This document shows, piece after piece, positions 15,276 to 24,832 of a DNA stretch of 43,266 nucleotides. The notes beneath the pieces were generated by a model, which worked only from the letters and a program-made list of their open reading frames with translations, did not search any database and had not been told where the DNA came from. The translations under genes and the position numbers were made by a program. The stretch is taken from the NCBI RefSeq assembly GCF_004799405.1, contig NZ_SSMW01000117.1:1-43266 (forward strand). Reading direction: 5' to 3'. Each line of letters opens with the position of its first letter. The stretch's first letter is position 1. The stretch is from Bradyrhizobium sp. GTDB lineage: Bacteria > Pseudomonadota > Alphaproteobacteria > Rhizobiales > Xanthobacteraceae.

Positions 15276-16423
15276 GAACCGGGGGGCACGATAGCCGCCA
15301 CACCGGTCATGAGGGCGTCACTTCGCTGGTGATCCTGCAGCCAACCCCGTTTTGCAACATCAACTGCTCCTATTGCTATCTTCCGCAGCGAAGCGATCGG
15401 ACGACGCTGACTATCGACCAACTCCAGCGCGTCTTTGAAAAGCTCGTCACCTTTCCGACGATCTCGAAGCGCACAACCGTGGTCTGGCACGCCGGCGAAC
15501 CGCTTGTCCTTGGCGCACAATATTACGATGCCGCGTTCGCGCGGATACGCGAATGTTGCCCGCCCGACCTGCAGATCGACCATGCCTTTCAAACCAACGG
15601 AATGCTTGTCGACGACGAGTGGTGCGATCTTTTCCGGCGATGGAAGGTCGGCGTCGGCGTCAGCATCGATGGACCGAAACATATCAACGACGCCTATCGC
15701 AAAACGCGATCGGGCAAGGGTACATTCGACAAGACGGTTGCGGGTATCCAACGCCTGAAGCAAAACAACATCCCGTTTTACGTCATATCGGTGCTGACGC
15801 GAGCGGCACTTGAAGACCCCGACGGGTTGTTTGCCCTTTACCACGAACTCGGTATCCGCGACGTCGGATTCAATATCGAGGAACAGGAAGGAATTCATAC
15901 CGCGACGACGGTCGATTCCGATCTTCCGCCTCGCAGTGTCCAGGACTTCCTGAGGCGCTTTAACGAGCTGATGCGCGAGCACGATTTTCACATCGTCGTG
16001 CGCGAGATCGAGGAGACGATGGCGTCCATCCGTCACTTCGACAAGCGGGGCCCGGTCAACAACCTGGTCATTCCATTCGGGATCATCACCATCGACGTGC
16101 GCGGCGATGTCTACACGTTTTCACCGGAGATCGCCGGTTATTCGTCCAAAGACTTCGAAACATTCGCGATCGGAAATATCTTCGCCGACTCCTTTGCAGA
16201 AATCGAGACCTCGAAAGTTCTCAAGGCGATGACCGCTCAGATAGCAAGCGGCGTCGAGCTCTGCCGCACCAGCTGTAAATATTTTTCGGTGTGCGGCGGG
16301 GGCGCGCCTTCCAACAAGGTGTTCGAGAACGGCACTTTTGCCTCGACATCGACAACCCATTGCGAACTGACCAAGAAACGTGTCACCGATTATTTGCTTG
16401 AGACGATCGAGGCGATGGCCTGA
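15272..16423 (+). CDS. radical SAM/SPASM-like peptide-modifying enzyme, GrrM / cyclophane-forming type
   Basis: The 383-residue enzyme has the radical SAM cluster motif CNINCSYCYLP (Cys28, Cys32, Cys35). The SAM-binding segment is WHAGEPL (72-78), and SIDGPKHINDAYR follows (131-143), as in SPASM peptide maturases. The segment GDVYTFSPEIAGY (278-290) and the C-terminal CRTSCKYFSVCGGGAPSNK (331-349) with Cys364 give an auxiliary Fe-S site. These C-terminal features match the GRRM-system enzymes as I recall them; that group includes enzymes that join an aromatic side chain to the residue two positions on. The start overlaps the methyltransferase stop (ATGA), so they are coupled. Inference: it crosslinks the [W/F]-X-N array at 11666-11764. 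The subfamily call would need a profile search. Confidence 0.88.
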   Translation: MRTGGHDSRHTGHEGVTSLVILQPTPFCNINCSYCYLPQRSDRTTLTIDQLQRVFEKLVTFPTISKRTTVVWHAGEPLVLGAQYYDAAFARIRECCPPDLQIDHAFQTNGMLVDDEWCDLFRRWKVGVGVSIDGPKHINDAYRKTRSGKGTFDKTVAGIQRLKQNNIPFYVISVLTRAALEDPDGLFALYHELGIRDVGFNIEEQEGIHTATTVDSDLPPRSVQDFLRRFNELMREHDFHIVVREIEETMASIRHFDKRGPVNNLVIPFGIITIDVRGDVYTFSPEIAGYSSKDFETFAIGNIFADSFAEIETSKVLKAMTAQIASGVELCRTSCKYFSVCGGGAPSNKVFENGTFASTSTTHCELTKKRVTDYLLETIEAMA

Positions 16424-16443
16424 TCGCTTCGAATGAAATGAGA

Positions 16444-17823
16444 TCAAACCGCGTGCGGCACCGCGTCGAAGCGGTTGACGACGATGTCGCGCTTGGTTTC
16501 ATCGACCCGCACCGTCATCGCAAAGCGGCCGTTGTGAAATTCCTTGTTGAGAATTTCCGAATTGCGGTGCAGCCAGCTGATGCCGGCGCCGTCGGCCGCG
16601 TCGATCGACAGGTCCAGCGTCATGCGGGTTGCCGCCAGCCGGTCCTCGATCGCGGAAAGCAGCGCGCCGATCCCCTCGCCGGTTTCGGCGGACACCAGGA
16701 AACACGACCGCTCCGGCGGACGCCGCGCCGCGATATTTTGCAGGTTCTCGCGCTCTTCGGGTGGGAAGCGATCGATCTTGTTCCAGACTTCGAGAACGCG
16801 CTGGCCGGCATCCGGATCGATGCCAAGCTGGCGCAGCACGGCATCGACGTCGCGCTGCTGCGCATTCGTGTCTTCATGCGAGATATCGCGGACGTGGAGA
16901 ATGATGTCGGCCTGCAGCACTTCCTCCAGTGTCGCGCGAAATGCCGCGACCAGTTGGGTCGGAAGGTTTGAGATAAATCCGACGGTGTCCGACAGCATCG
17001 CCTTGCCGCCGTGCGGCAATGTCAGCGCTCGCAAAGTCGGATCGAGTGTCGCAAACAGCATGTCGGCGGCCTGCACGTCGGCACGGGTCAGACGGTTGAA
17101 CAGCGTCGACTTGCCGGCGTTGGTGTAGCCAACCAGCGCCACGACGCGATACGGCACCCGCTGCCGGCCGGCGCGATGCAGCCGCCGGGTCGCCTGAACC
17201 TTCTTGATCTCGTTCTCGAGGCGGGAAATGCGCTCGCCGATCAGGCGGCGATCCGCTTCGATTTGCGTTTCGCCGGGACCGCCCATGAACCCGAAGCCGC
17301 CGCGCTGGCGCTCAAGATGGGTCCATGATCGCACCAGGCGGCTACGTTGATAGTTCAGATGCGCAAGCTCGACCTGCAGCGAGCCTTCCCGGGTCTTGGC
17401 GCGGCGGCCGAAGATTTCCAGGATCAACCCGGTGCGATCCAGAACCTTTGTGTTCCAGGCTTTCTCCAGATTGCGCTGCTGGATCGGAGAAAGCGCGCAA
17501 TCCATCACTACCAATTCGATCTCGTGACCGGTGATGAGGCCGACGATTTCCTCGACCTTGCCCTTGCCGAGAAACGTCGCGGGCCTGATCTGGCCGATCG
17601 GCGCGATCAGCGCTTCCGCAATCGTAAGATCGATGGCGCGCGCCAGGCCAACGGCTTCCTCGAGCCGCGCCTGCGAACCGCGCATGGCATGATCATCCGC
17701 CTGCGCGTCGGGAGCGCCGCGGCGCATGCGCAAGTACGGGCCGATGACGATCACCCGCCCGGTGGCTGTGCCTCCCGCCGACCGCGGACGGTCGGCGCCC
17801 CCTTCAAGATTTCGGGGTTCCAA
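16444..17823 (-). CDS. hflX: GTPase HflX
   Basis: The 459-residue protein has the HflX N-terminal domain (LEEAVGLARAIDL, PATFLGKGKVEEI), a coiled linker (GPGETQIEADRRLIGERI) and a GTPase domain with G1 GYTNAGKS, G3 DTVGF and G4 NKID. HflX binds the ribosome and rescues stalled or heat-damaged ribosomes in the cytoplasm. The start is TTG 17823, 11 bases after the hfq stop, because homologues as I recall them begin MEPRN as here. The hfq-hflX pairing is widespread and supports both calls. The gene converges with the radical SAM gene, with only 20 bases between their stops and no clear T-rich terminator. Confidence 0.96.
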   Translation of the reverse strand: MEPRNLEGGADRPRSAGGTATGRVIVIGPYLRMRRGAPDAQADDHAMRGSQARLEEAVGLARAIDLTIAEALIAPIGQIRPATFLGKGKVEEIVGLITGHEIELVVMDCALSPIQQRNLEKAWNTKVLDRTGLILEIFGRRAKTREGSLQVELAHLNYQRSRLVRSWTHLERQRGGFGFMGGPGETQIEADRRLIGERISRLENEIKKVQATRRLHRAGRQRVPYRVVALVGYTNAGKSTLFNRLTRADVQAADMLFATLDPTLRALTLPHGGKAMLSDTVGFISNLPTQLVAAFRATLEEVLQADIILHVRDISHEDTNAQQRDVDAVLRQLGIDPDAGQRVLEVWNKIDRFPPEERENLQNIAARRPPERSCFLVSAETGEGIGALLSAIEDRLAATRMTLDLSIDAADGAGISWLHRNSEILNKEFHNGRFAMTVRVDETKRDIVVNRFDAVPHAV

Positions 17824-17834
17824 TCAGATCACTT

Positions 17835-18083
17835 TCAAGCCGGAGCATCCTCACCGCCTTCGAACAACTGGATCGGAGCGCCGGGCATAATGGTCGAGAT
17901 CGCGTGCTTGTAGACAAGCTGCGAATGACCGTCGCGCCGCAGCAGCAGGCAGAAATTGTCGAACCAGGTGACAATCCCCTGCAGTTTCACCCCATTGACC
18001 AGAAAGATCGTCAGTGGCGTCTTGGTTTTGCGAACGTGATTAAGGAAGGTATCTTGTAGATTTTGTGCGCGGTCTGCCGCCAT
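17835..18083 (-). CDS. hfq: RNA chaperone Hfq
   Basis: The 82-residue product starts at ATG 18081-18083 and reads [20 protein letters not shown]. It contains the Sm1 segment ([27 protein letters not shown]) and the Sm2 motif YKHAISTI. It forms hexamers that pair small RNAs with mRNAs and affect nitrogen-fixation regulators in rhizobia (family knowledge). The C-terminal tail is short and acidic, as in alphaproteobacteria. A longer in-frame reading to 18260 exists but lacks family sequence. It is probably cotranscribed with hflX, from a promoter in 18084-18339. Confidence 0.97.
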   Translation of the reverse strand: MAADRAQNLQDTFLNHVRKTKTPLTIFLVNGVKLQGIVTWFDNFCLLLRRDGHSQLVYKHAISTIMPGAPIQLFEGGEDAPA

Positions 18084-18339
18084 TGTTTTTATCCCGCAGT
18101 CTTGTTTGCTTCTTTTTATTGACCCAGCGCGGCTCTCTTGAAGGAGCGTCACCCCGGTTGCCGGCTTCCCTGAGATCCCCCTCCGGGGGCGCGGCGGCAT
18201 GATTAGAGGGCAGGCTTGGTTTTTAGGCAAGCCAGTTCCGGCATCAGCCGCGCCAAACACCGAGGCAATTCCTCGAAAAGATCAGGAAAAGCGACGAAAT
18301 TCTCAAGCAATTGCATGGAATGAATGCGTCGGCCGACAT

Positions 18340-19710
18340 TCAGCCGACGCCGAGGGCCTTGAGCTTGCGATGCAGCGCCGAGCGCTCCATGCCGACGAAT
18401 TCCGCTGTGCGAGAGATGTTGCCGGAAAAACGGCTGATCTGGGCGATCAGGTAGTCGCGTTCGAACACCTCCCTCGCCTCGCGCAGCGGCAGCCCCATGA
18501 TATGTTCGCCGTTGTTGCTGGTCGGCATCGCCGGCACCATCGAGCCGACATCCTGCGGCAGCATATCGGCGGTGATAATGACTTCCGGGCCGCCGCCGGC
18601 CAGGATCATGACGCGCTCGACATTGTTGCGAAGCTGCCGGACATTTCCGGGCCAGACGTGCGACTGCAGGACCGCCATTGCATCCTGGCCGATCTGGCGT
18701 TTCGGCAACCCGGTCGCAACCGATATCTGGTCCATGAAATATTCGATCAGTTCGGGGATATCCTCACGGCGCTCCGACAGCGGCGGCACGCGGATCGGCA
18801 CCACCGACAACCGATGATACAGATCCTCGCGGAATCGCCCCTCCGCGATCTCCTCTTCCAGATTGCGCGCCGTCGAGGAAATGATGCGGACGTCGACATT
18901 GACCTTGGTGGTGCCGCCCGACCGCTGGAACGTCTGATCGACCAGCACCCGCAGGATCTTGTTCTGGGTTTCACGCGGCATATCGCCGATTTCATCGATG
19001 AACAGGGTGCCACCATGCGCTTCCTCCAGCGCACCCGCCTTGCGTTGCTGCTCGCCGTTGGACTGTTCGACGCCGAACAGTTCGATTTCCATGCGCTCCG
19101 GGGTGATCGCCGCGGCATTGATGACCACGAACGGACCATCGGCGCGGCTTGACGCGCTGTGCAGCGTCCGCGCCGCCAGTTCCTTGCCCGCACCGGAGGG
19201 ACCGACGATCAGGATGCGGCTATTGGCCTTGGCGGCCCGCTCAATGGTCTGGCGCAACTGGTTCATGCAGGCGGAGCGGCCGGTCAAAATGCTGGCCGCG
19301 GGCGCCAGTTGCTTGAGTTCCTTCACTTCGCGCTTCAGCCGTGACGTCTCCAGCGCGCGCGTCGCCACCAGAATGAGCCGGTCGGACTTGAAGGGTTTTT
19401 CGATAAAGTCGTAGGCGCCGCGCTTGATCGCGGCGACCGCCGTTTCGATATTGCCGTGGCCGGAGATCATCACGACCGGTACATCGGCGTGGTCCCGCTT
19501 CACCTGCTCAAGCAGTTGCAACCCATCAAGCTTGCTGCCCTGCAGCCAGATGTCGAGAAACACCAGATGCGGGCGGCGATTGGCGATTTCGGCCAACGCC
19601 GAATCGCTGTCACGCGCGGTTCGCGTCGTGAAGCCCTCGTCATCGAGAATGCCCGCAACCAGGTCGCGAATGTCGGCTTCGTCATCGACAATCAGAATGT
19701 CATTTGCCAT
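18340..19710 (-). CDS. ntrX: response regulator NtrX
   Basis: The 456-residue protein has an N-terminal receiver domain (ILIVDDEADIRDLVAGIL; phospho-Asp in VFLDIWLQG). A central AAA+ domain has Walker A GPSGAGKE and Walker B GGTLFIDEIGDM. A C-terminal helix-turn-helix follows (GNISRTAEFVGMERSALHRKL). It is the partner of NtrY, whose stop lies only 18 bases upstream. Where sigma-54 activators have GAFTGA, this protein reads GVEQSNGEQQRKAG, so classical sigma-54 activation is doubtful. A gcgtcggc/gccgacgc inverted repeat (18326-18350) overlaps the stop codon but lacks a T run. NtrYX controls nitrogen, redox and envelope genes in the group. Confidence 0.96.
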   Translation of the reverse strand: MANDILIVDDEADIRDLVAGILDDEGFTTRTARDSDSALAEIANRRPHLVFLDIWLQGSKLDGLQLLEQVKRDHADVPVVMISGHGNIETAVAAIKRGAYDFIEKPFKSDRLILVATRALETSRLKREVKELKQLAPAASILTGRSACMNQLRQTIERAAKANSRILIVGPSGAGKELAARTLHSASSRADGPFVVINAAAITPERMEIELFGVEQSNGEQQRKAGALEEAHGGTLFIDEIGDMPRETQNKILRVLVDQTFQRSGGTTKVNVDVRIISSTARNLEEEIAEGRFREDLYHRLSVVPIRVPPLSERREDIPELIEYFMDQISVATGLPKRQIGQDAMAVLQSHVWPGNVRQLRNNVERVMILAGGGPEVIITADMLPQDVGSMVPAMPTSNNGEHIMGLPLREAREVFERDYLIAQISRFSGNISRTAEFVGMERSALHRKLKALGVG

Positions 19711-19728
19711 GGGGTTACGCCTGTCTTG

Positions 19729-22053
19729 TCAACTGCCTGTTGCGGCTTCGATTTTTGCGTCATCATTGGTCGCGTCTGCGGGCTCGACGGTTTCGGGCTC
19801 CGCTGCTTTTGTTTCCGCTACCGGCTCCTTCGCCTCGACCTTCGGTGCGTGGCCCGATATCGCGAACCGCAACCGCATCCAGGCGCCTCGCGCGCCCGGC
19901 CGGATATCGGCTGCGTCGTTCAGTTCGATCCGGCCGCCATGGTCTTCAAGAACGCGGCCGACGATCGCAAGGCCAAGCCCGGTGCCCTTTTCGCGCGTCG
20001 TTACATAGGGTTCAAGCAGACGCGCCCGGCTCACCTTCGGCAGGCCGACACCGTTGTCGATAATGTCGATCACGATGTCGTCGTTCTCGCGTGCGGCGAC
20101 GACGTCGATACGGCCTTTGCCCAACTCCTCCGCCGGAACGGCTTCGATGGCTTCGGTCGCGTTCTTGATGATGTTGGTCAGCGCCTGCGAGATCAGTCGG
20201 CGGTCGAATTGCGCCCGCAGCGGTTCTTCCTTGATTTCGGCTTCGATATCAATTTCGGGATGTCCGACCCGCATCAGGAACACAGCCTGCCGCACGGTAT
20301 CGGCGACGTCCTCGCCCTCCATCACGGGCTTCGGCATCCGCGCAAAACGTGAGAATTCATCGACCATCCGCCTGATGTCGTCGACCTGGCGAACGATGGT
20401 GTCGGTGCATTGCTCGAAGATAGCCTTGTCTTCGGTGATCGCCTTGCCGAACTTGCGGCGAATGCGTTCGGCCGAAAGCTGGATCGGCGTCAACGGATTC
20501 TTGATTTCATGGGCGATGCGGCGGGCCACGTCACCCCACGCCGAAGTCCGCTGCGCGGAAACAAGCTCGGTAATGTCGTCAAGCGTGATGATGTAGCTGT
20601 CGCGCGACTGACTGGTCTGCTCGGCGCTGACGCGAACCGAAAGATTACGTTCGTGGCCGTCGCGGCTGATGGTGATCTGGCCCTGAACCAGCCGTTGGGT
20701 ACCTTCCCGCGCGGCCTTCATCATGTCATCGAGTTCGGGCAGTACGTCGGAGAGCGGGTGATCCAGCGTTTCCGATTCCGCGTGACCGATGAGCTTTTCG
20801 GCGGAGCGGTTGAGAATGCCGACGCTGCCGGACGCATCGACGCCGATGATGCCGGCGCTCGCCGACGACAGAACTGCCTCGATGAACCGGCGGCGGCTGT
20901 CGATCAGTTCGCTTGCATTGACAAGATCGTCGCGCTGGGTGCGCAACTCCTGCGTCATCTTGTTGAAGGTTTCGCCGAGTTGCGCGAGATCGCCTTCCGA
21001 CCCATGGACCGGCACCTGGACATGCAGGTCGCCGGTCGAGACGATATTGGCCGCGCTCATCAGCCGTCGTATCGGTACCACCAGCCAATTGGCGAAGTTA
21101 AGTCCGATCAGGACGGAGGCCATCAGGATGGTCAGCGCGATCACTGCGAACATCAGCGCAAAATTCACCTGAATGCTGAACCGGCGCGATTCCAGTTGGC
21201 CATATTCGGCGACGCTGGCCTGGGTTTGCGCGAGCTGCGCAACCACATGAGGATCGAGCAGCCGCGCCACATAGAGGAAGGTGTCGTTGAATGCACGCAG
21301 CCGGATCACCGCTGCGACGTAATTTTCAGGAAATATCGAGATCCGGGGCTCGGTCTCGTTAACGCTGCTCAGGAATTCCGGCTCCGGGAGCACGAATCTC
21401 AGTTGAACGCTGGTGGGCGCCGTCTCCAGGATATTGCGATCCTTGTCGATGAGCATCGCGGCCGGCAGGTTGCGCGCCGCAGCACTTGCCGACAGCAGTT
21501 CGCGAAACGTGCCGCGATCCTGGTCGAACAAGGGACGGGCATGAGCGAGATCGTTGGCCATTCCCAGAATGTCGCCATTGATAAGCTGCGCGTGCTCGTT
21601 GGTATAGGCCTGAGCGATGCTCAGCGAGTTCTGAATCACCTCGCGCATCGGGCCCGAAAACAGCCGGTCGAGGCCGCGGTCGATGGTTACGTTGGCGACG
21701 ATCGCCACCAGCACCGCGGGCAACACAGCGATGACGGAAAACAGGCTGACGATCTGGATGTGCAGCCTCGCCGCCGCCCTGCCCCGGCGCCGGGCCTGCA
21801 TGACCTGCCAGACTTCGCTGACGATGATGCCGACCAGCAGCAGGATGGTCGCAGCATTGATCAAAATGAATGAAACGACGACCGTGCCGGTCGGTTCGAT
21901 CGGGGTCAGGCCTGTAAGCACCACAAAGGTGAGGAAGGCCGACAGCAAGGCGAGGCCGACCGCAAACGGCGCCAGCAGCCTCCGCAGGGACCCCCCCTTG
22001 GATTCGGCGAACGACGGATCGAACGTTGGGGCCGAGGTGTCTGCGCTGGTCAT
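19729..22053 (-). CDS. ntrY: sensor histidine kinase NtrY
   Basis: The 774-residue membrane kinase has transmembrane helices at about 30-55, 65-85 and 100-125 and a large extracytoplasmic loop (about 125-305). Another helix (about 310-330) is followed by HAMP, then PAS (IIGVDASGSVGILNRSAEKLIG). The H-box is [14 protein letters not shown], and the ATPase domain has the N-box NIIKNATEAIEA and G-box GTGLGLAIVGRVLEDHGG. It phosphorylates NtrX, which lies 18 bases downstream. A 151-base gap (22054-22204) separates it from ntrC, so ntrYX probably has its own promoter there. The C-terminal about 30 residues are Ala/Glu-rich and variable. Confidence 0.97.
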   Translation of the reverse strand: MTSADTSAPTFDPSFAESKGGSLRRLLAPFAVGLALLSAFLTFVVLTGLTPIEPTGTVVVSFILINAATILLLVGIIVSEVWQVMQARRRGRAAARLHIQIVSLFSVIAVLPAVLVAIVANVTIDRGLDRLFSGPMREVIQNSLSIAQAYTNEHAQLINGDILGMANDLAHARPLFDQDRGTFRELLSASAAARNLPAAMLIDKDRNILETAPTSVQLRFVLPEPEFLSSVNETEPRISIFPENYVAAVIRLRAFNDTFLYVARLLDPHVVAQLAQTQASVAEYGQLESRRFSIQVNFALMFAVIALTILMASVLIGLNFANWLVVPIRRLMSAANIVSTGDLHVQVPVHGSEGDLAQLGETFNKMTQELRTQRDDLVNASELIDSRRRFIEAVLSSASAGIIGVDASGSVGILNRSAEKLIGHAESETLDHPLSDVLPELDDMMKAAREGTQRLVQGQITISRDGHERNLSVRVSAEQTSQSRDSYIITLDDITELVSAQRTSAWGDVARRIAHEIKNPLTPIQLSAERIRRKFGKAITEDKAIFEQCTDTIVRQVDDIRRMVDEFSRFARMPKPVMEGEDVADTVRQAVFLMRVGHPEIDIEAEIKEEPLRAQFDRRLISQALTNIIKNATEAIEAVPAEELGKGRIDVVAARENDDIVIDIIDNGVGLPKVSRARLLEPYVTTREKGTGLGLAIVGRVLEDHGGRIELNDAADIRPGARGAWMRLRFAISGHAPKVEAKEPVAETKAAEPETVEPADATNDDAKIEAATGS

Positions 22054-22204
22054 TCCGGCAAAGGTGAGCTGATGGCCTTAGGTCCGCCGGCAGCGGACTG
22101 ATGCATTCATATCACATTGTTGCCGAATTACGACAATTCCACGGCGTGTCTGCCGCCTAAATGCGCACTCTCCCGCGGCTTTTTGGCCCTTGGGCAGCGA
22201 ATCC

Positions 22205-23647
22205 CTAGTTGCCGCTGCGATAAACCTGAATATCGAGGTCCCGGATTTTCTTTCGCAGGGTATTGCGGTTGAGACCGAGCAGGTCGGCGGCGCGGATCTG
22301 GTTGCCCCGGGTTGCCGCCAATGCCGCCGTCAGCAACGGCACTTCGATCTCCTTGAGGATCCGGTGATAGAGGCCTGGCGGCGGCACGCCGTTGGGGAAG
22401 CCTGAAAAATGCGACGACAGGTAGGCTTCGACCGCCCCGCCGAGATTGTCGACGCCGTGGTGGACGCTGCCGCCCGAGGTTACCGCCGGAGGCGCCAGTT
22501 CGCCGTCGATCACCGAGCCGGTGATTACGTCCTGCGGGTAAAGGGCCGCCAGCCGGCGCGCGAGATTTTCAAGCTCGCGCACATTGCCGGGCCAGCGGTG
22601 CTGTTTCATGCGTTCCAGCGCCAGCGCATCGAGCTTCTTCGGCGGCAATCCATCCTTCTCGGCCAGCGCGAAAAAATGCCGAATCAAATCCGGCAGATCC
22701 TCGATCCGCTCGCGCAGCGGCGGCAGACGCAACGGCACGACGTTGAGGCGGAAGAACAGGTCTTCGCGGAACAGGCCCTGCTGAATCAGGATGCGCAGAT
22801 CCTTGTTGCTGGCAGCGACGATACGCACGTCGGTCTTGATCGGGGTGCGGCCGCCGACGGTGGTGTATTCACCCTGCTGCAGCACGCGCAGCAGGCGGGT
22901 CTGCGCTTCCATCGGCATGTCGCCGATTTCGTCGAGAAACAGCGTCCCTCCCTCGGCCTGCTCGAACCGGCCTGAGGCACGGGTGTTGGCGCCGGTGAAT
23001 GCGCCGCGTTCATGGCCGAACAGTTCCGACTCGATCAGATCGCGCGGGATTGCCGCCATGTTGACGGCGACGAAGGGACCGTTGCGCCGCTTGCCGTAGT
23101 CATGCAGCGCGCGTGCGACAAGTTCCTTGCCGGTGCCGGACTCGCCCGAGATCATCACCGTCAGGTCGGTTTGCATCAGCCGCGCCAGCACCCGGTAGAT
23201 TTCCTGCATCGCAGGCGAGCGGCCGACCAGCGGAATCGAGTCGAATTCAGCTTCGTCCGCGTGATTGACCGCCCGCTCCTTCGGTTCGGCCAGCGCGCGG
23301 CCGACAATGGCGATCAACTCCTTCAGGTCGAACGGTTTTGGCAGGTACTCATAGGCGCCGCGTTCGGAGGCACGGATCGCCGTCATGAAGGTGTTCTGCG
23401 CGCTCATCACGATGACGGGAAGATTCGGCCGCATTTTCTTGATGCGCGGCAATAGGTCGAACGCATTCTCGTCGGGCATCACCACGTCGGTGATGACGAG
23501 GTCCCCCTCGCCCTGGCTGACCCAACGCCACAAGGTCGCCGCGTTTCCGGTCAGGCGCACCTCGTATCCGGCGCGCGAGAGAGCCTGATTCAGAACAGTG
23601 CGGATCGCCGTGTCATCGTCGGCGACAAGTATACTACCTGCGGGCAT
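22205..23647 (-). CDS. ntrC: nitrogen regulator NtrC (sigma-54 activator)
   Basis: The 480-residue protein has a receiver domain ([14 protein letters not shown]; phospho-Asp in [14 protein letters not shown]). Its AAA+ domain has Walker A GESGTGKE, the sigma-54 contact loop GAFTGA (in [14 protein letters not shown]) and Walker [13 protein letters not shown]. The Fis-type helix-turn-helix is [25 protein letters not shown]. Under nitrogen limitation NtrB phosphorylates it, and it activates sigma-54 promoters for ammonium assimilation. Its start is 9 bases after the ntrB stop. Its intact GAFTGA loop contrasts with the neighbouring NtrX. Confidence 0.98.
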   Translation of the reverse strand: MPAGSILVADDDTAIRTVLNQALSRAGYEVRLTGNAATLWRWVSQGEGDLVITDVVMPDENAFDLLPRIKKMRPNLPVIVMSAQNTFMTAIRASERGAYEYLPKPFDLKELIAIVGRALAEPKERAVNHADEAEFDSIPLVGRSPAMQEIYRVLARLMQTDLTVMISGESGTGKELVARALHDYGKRRNGPFVAVNMAAIPRDLIESELFGHERGAFTGANTRASGRFEQAEGGTLFLDEIGDMPMEAQTRLLRVLQQGEYTTVGGRTPIKTDVRIVAASNKDLRILIQQGLFREDLFFRLNVVPLRLPPLRERIEDLPDLIRHFFALAEKDGLPPKKLDALALERMKQHRWPGNVRELENLARRLAALYPQDVITGSVIDGELAPPAVTSGGSVHHGVDNLGGAVEAYLSSHFSGFPNGVPPPGLYHRILKEIEVPLLTAALAATRGNQIRAADLLGLNRNTLRKKIRDLDIQVYRSGN

Positions 23648-23656
23648 TGTTGTTCC

Positions 23657-24832
23657 TCATCTTGTGTTCTGTGAGGCATGCGACGGCGTACCCGAAACGT
23701 CGTCGCGATTGCTTTGATCGAAATGCTTGGCGGCGTTGAACATCGGCAGCAGCACGCGGAAAATGGTTTTCCGCGGCTGGGATTCGCATTCGATGATGCC
23801 GCCATGGTCGCCGACGATCTTGGCCACCAGCGCAAGACCAAGTCCGCTGCCGGTCGGTTTGGTCGTGACGAAGGGATCGAACAGGTTCGGAAGCAGGTCT
23901 TCCGGCACACCCGGACCGTTGTCCTTGACGCAGAACTCGAGCGGCAAGGATACCCGCGATTTCTTCCCCGGCACCGACAGCCGGACGCCCGGACGGAATG
24001 CGGTGGTAAGCTGGATTTCGCCGTCGCTGCCAAGGTCGGCGACGGCTTCGGCGGCGTTCTTCACCAGATTGAGGAACACCTGGATCAACTGGTCCTGATT
24101 GGCAAGCACCGGCGGCAACGACGGATCGTACTCTTCGACGAAGCGGATATTGCGGGCAAAGCCCGATTGCGCCAGCCGCTTGACGTGATCGAGCACCGAA
24201 TGAATGTTGACCGGACCGCGCGCCACCGGCCGGTCATCGCCGAACACTTCCATGCGGTCGACCAGCGTGACGATGCGGTCCGCCTCGTCGCAGATCAGCC
24301 GTGTCAGCATGCGGTCTTCCGACGAGGCTGCCTGCTCGAGCAGTTGCGCCGCGCCGCGGATGCCGGAAAGCGGGTTCTTGATTTCGTGCGCCAGCATCGC
24401 GGCCAGCGCGATCACGGAGCGCGCCGCGCTCCGGTGCGTCAATTGCCGGTCCATCTTGTCGGCGATGGTGCGTTCCTGCAGCATCACCACGATATGGCCG
24501 GGCCGTTCAGTGAGCGGCGCGACATGAAGATCCACCTGGCGATCGCCGCCGATCCGCGGCGTTCCCAGATCGACCTTGTATTCATTGACCGGCGAGCCGG
24601 TCGAACGCACTTGGTCGATCAACGCCAGCAACGGGCTGCCGAAAGGTACCAGTTCCTTCAATGACTGGCGCTGCAGGAATTGCGTCGAAATCTCGAAAAA
24701 CGACTCCGCGGCCATGTTCGCATCGACGATCCGGCCGTCGGGTGCGACCAGCAGCACCGGATTGGGAAGTGCGTTGAGGATGGCCTCGCCGTCGGAAGGC
24801 ACGGCGCGGAGATGTCCTGCGACTGAAGTCAT
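23657..24832 (-). CDS. ntrB: nitrogen sensor kinase/phosphatase NtrB
   Basis: The soluble kinase of about 391 residues has an N-terminal PAS domain ([22 protein letters not shown]). The H-box is [23 protein letters not shown], the N-box is [14 protein letters not shown] and the G-box is [19 protein letters not shown] chose ATG 24832 because its ATGA overlaps the dusB stop and because PAS sequence begins soon after; a start at 24847 would add five residues inside dusB. NtrB is controlled by PII protein and phosphorylates or dephosphorylates NtrC. The dusB(nifR3)-ntrB-ntrC order is the usual one in rhizobia and purple bacteria. Confidence 0.97.
   Translation of the reverse strand: MTSVAGHLRAVPSDGEAILNALPNPVLLVAPDGRIVDANMAAESFFEISTQFLQRQSLKELVPFGSPLLALIDQVRSTGSPVNEYKVDLGTPRIGGDRQVDLHVAPLTERPGHIVVMLQERTIADKMDRQLTHRSAARSVIALAAMLAHEIKNPLSGIRGAAQLLEQAASSEDRMLTRLICDEADRIVTLVDRMEVFGDDRPVARGPVNIHSVLDHVKRLAQSGFARNIRFVEEYDPSLPPVLANQDQLIQVFLNLVKNAAEAVADLGSDGEIQLTTAFRPGVRLSVPGKKSRVSLPLEFCVKDNGPGVPEDLLPNLFDPFVTTKPTGSGLGLALVAKIVGDHGGIIECESQPRKTIFRVLLPMFNAAKHFDQSNRDDVSGTPSHASQNTR

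Noticed and set aside
18326..18350. Inverted repeat gcgtcggc/gccgacgc at the ntrX end as a terminator
   Set aside because: It overlaps the stop codon and has no following T run, so I did not list it as a terminator.
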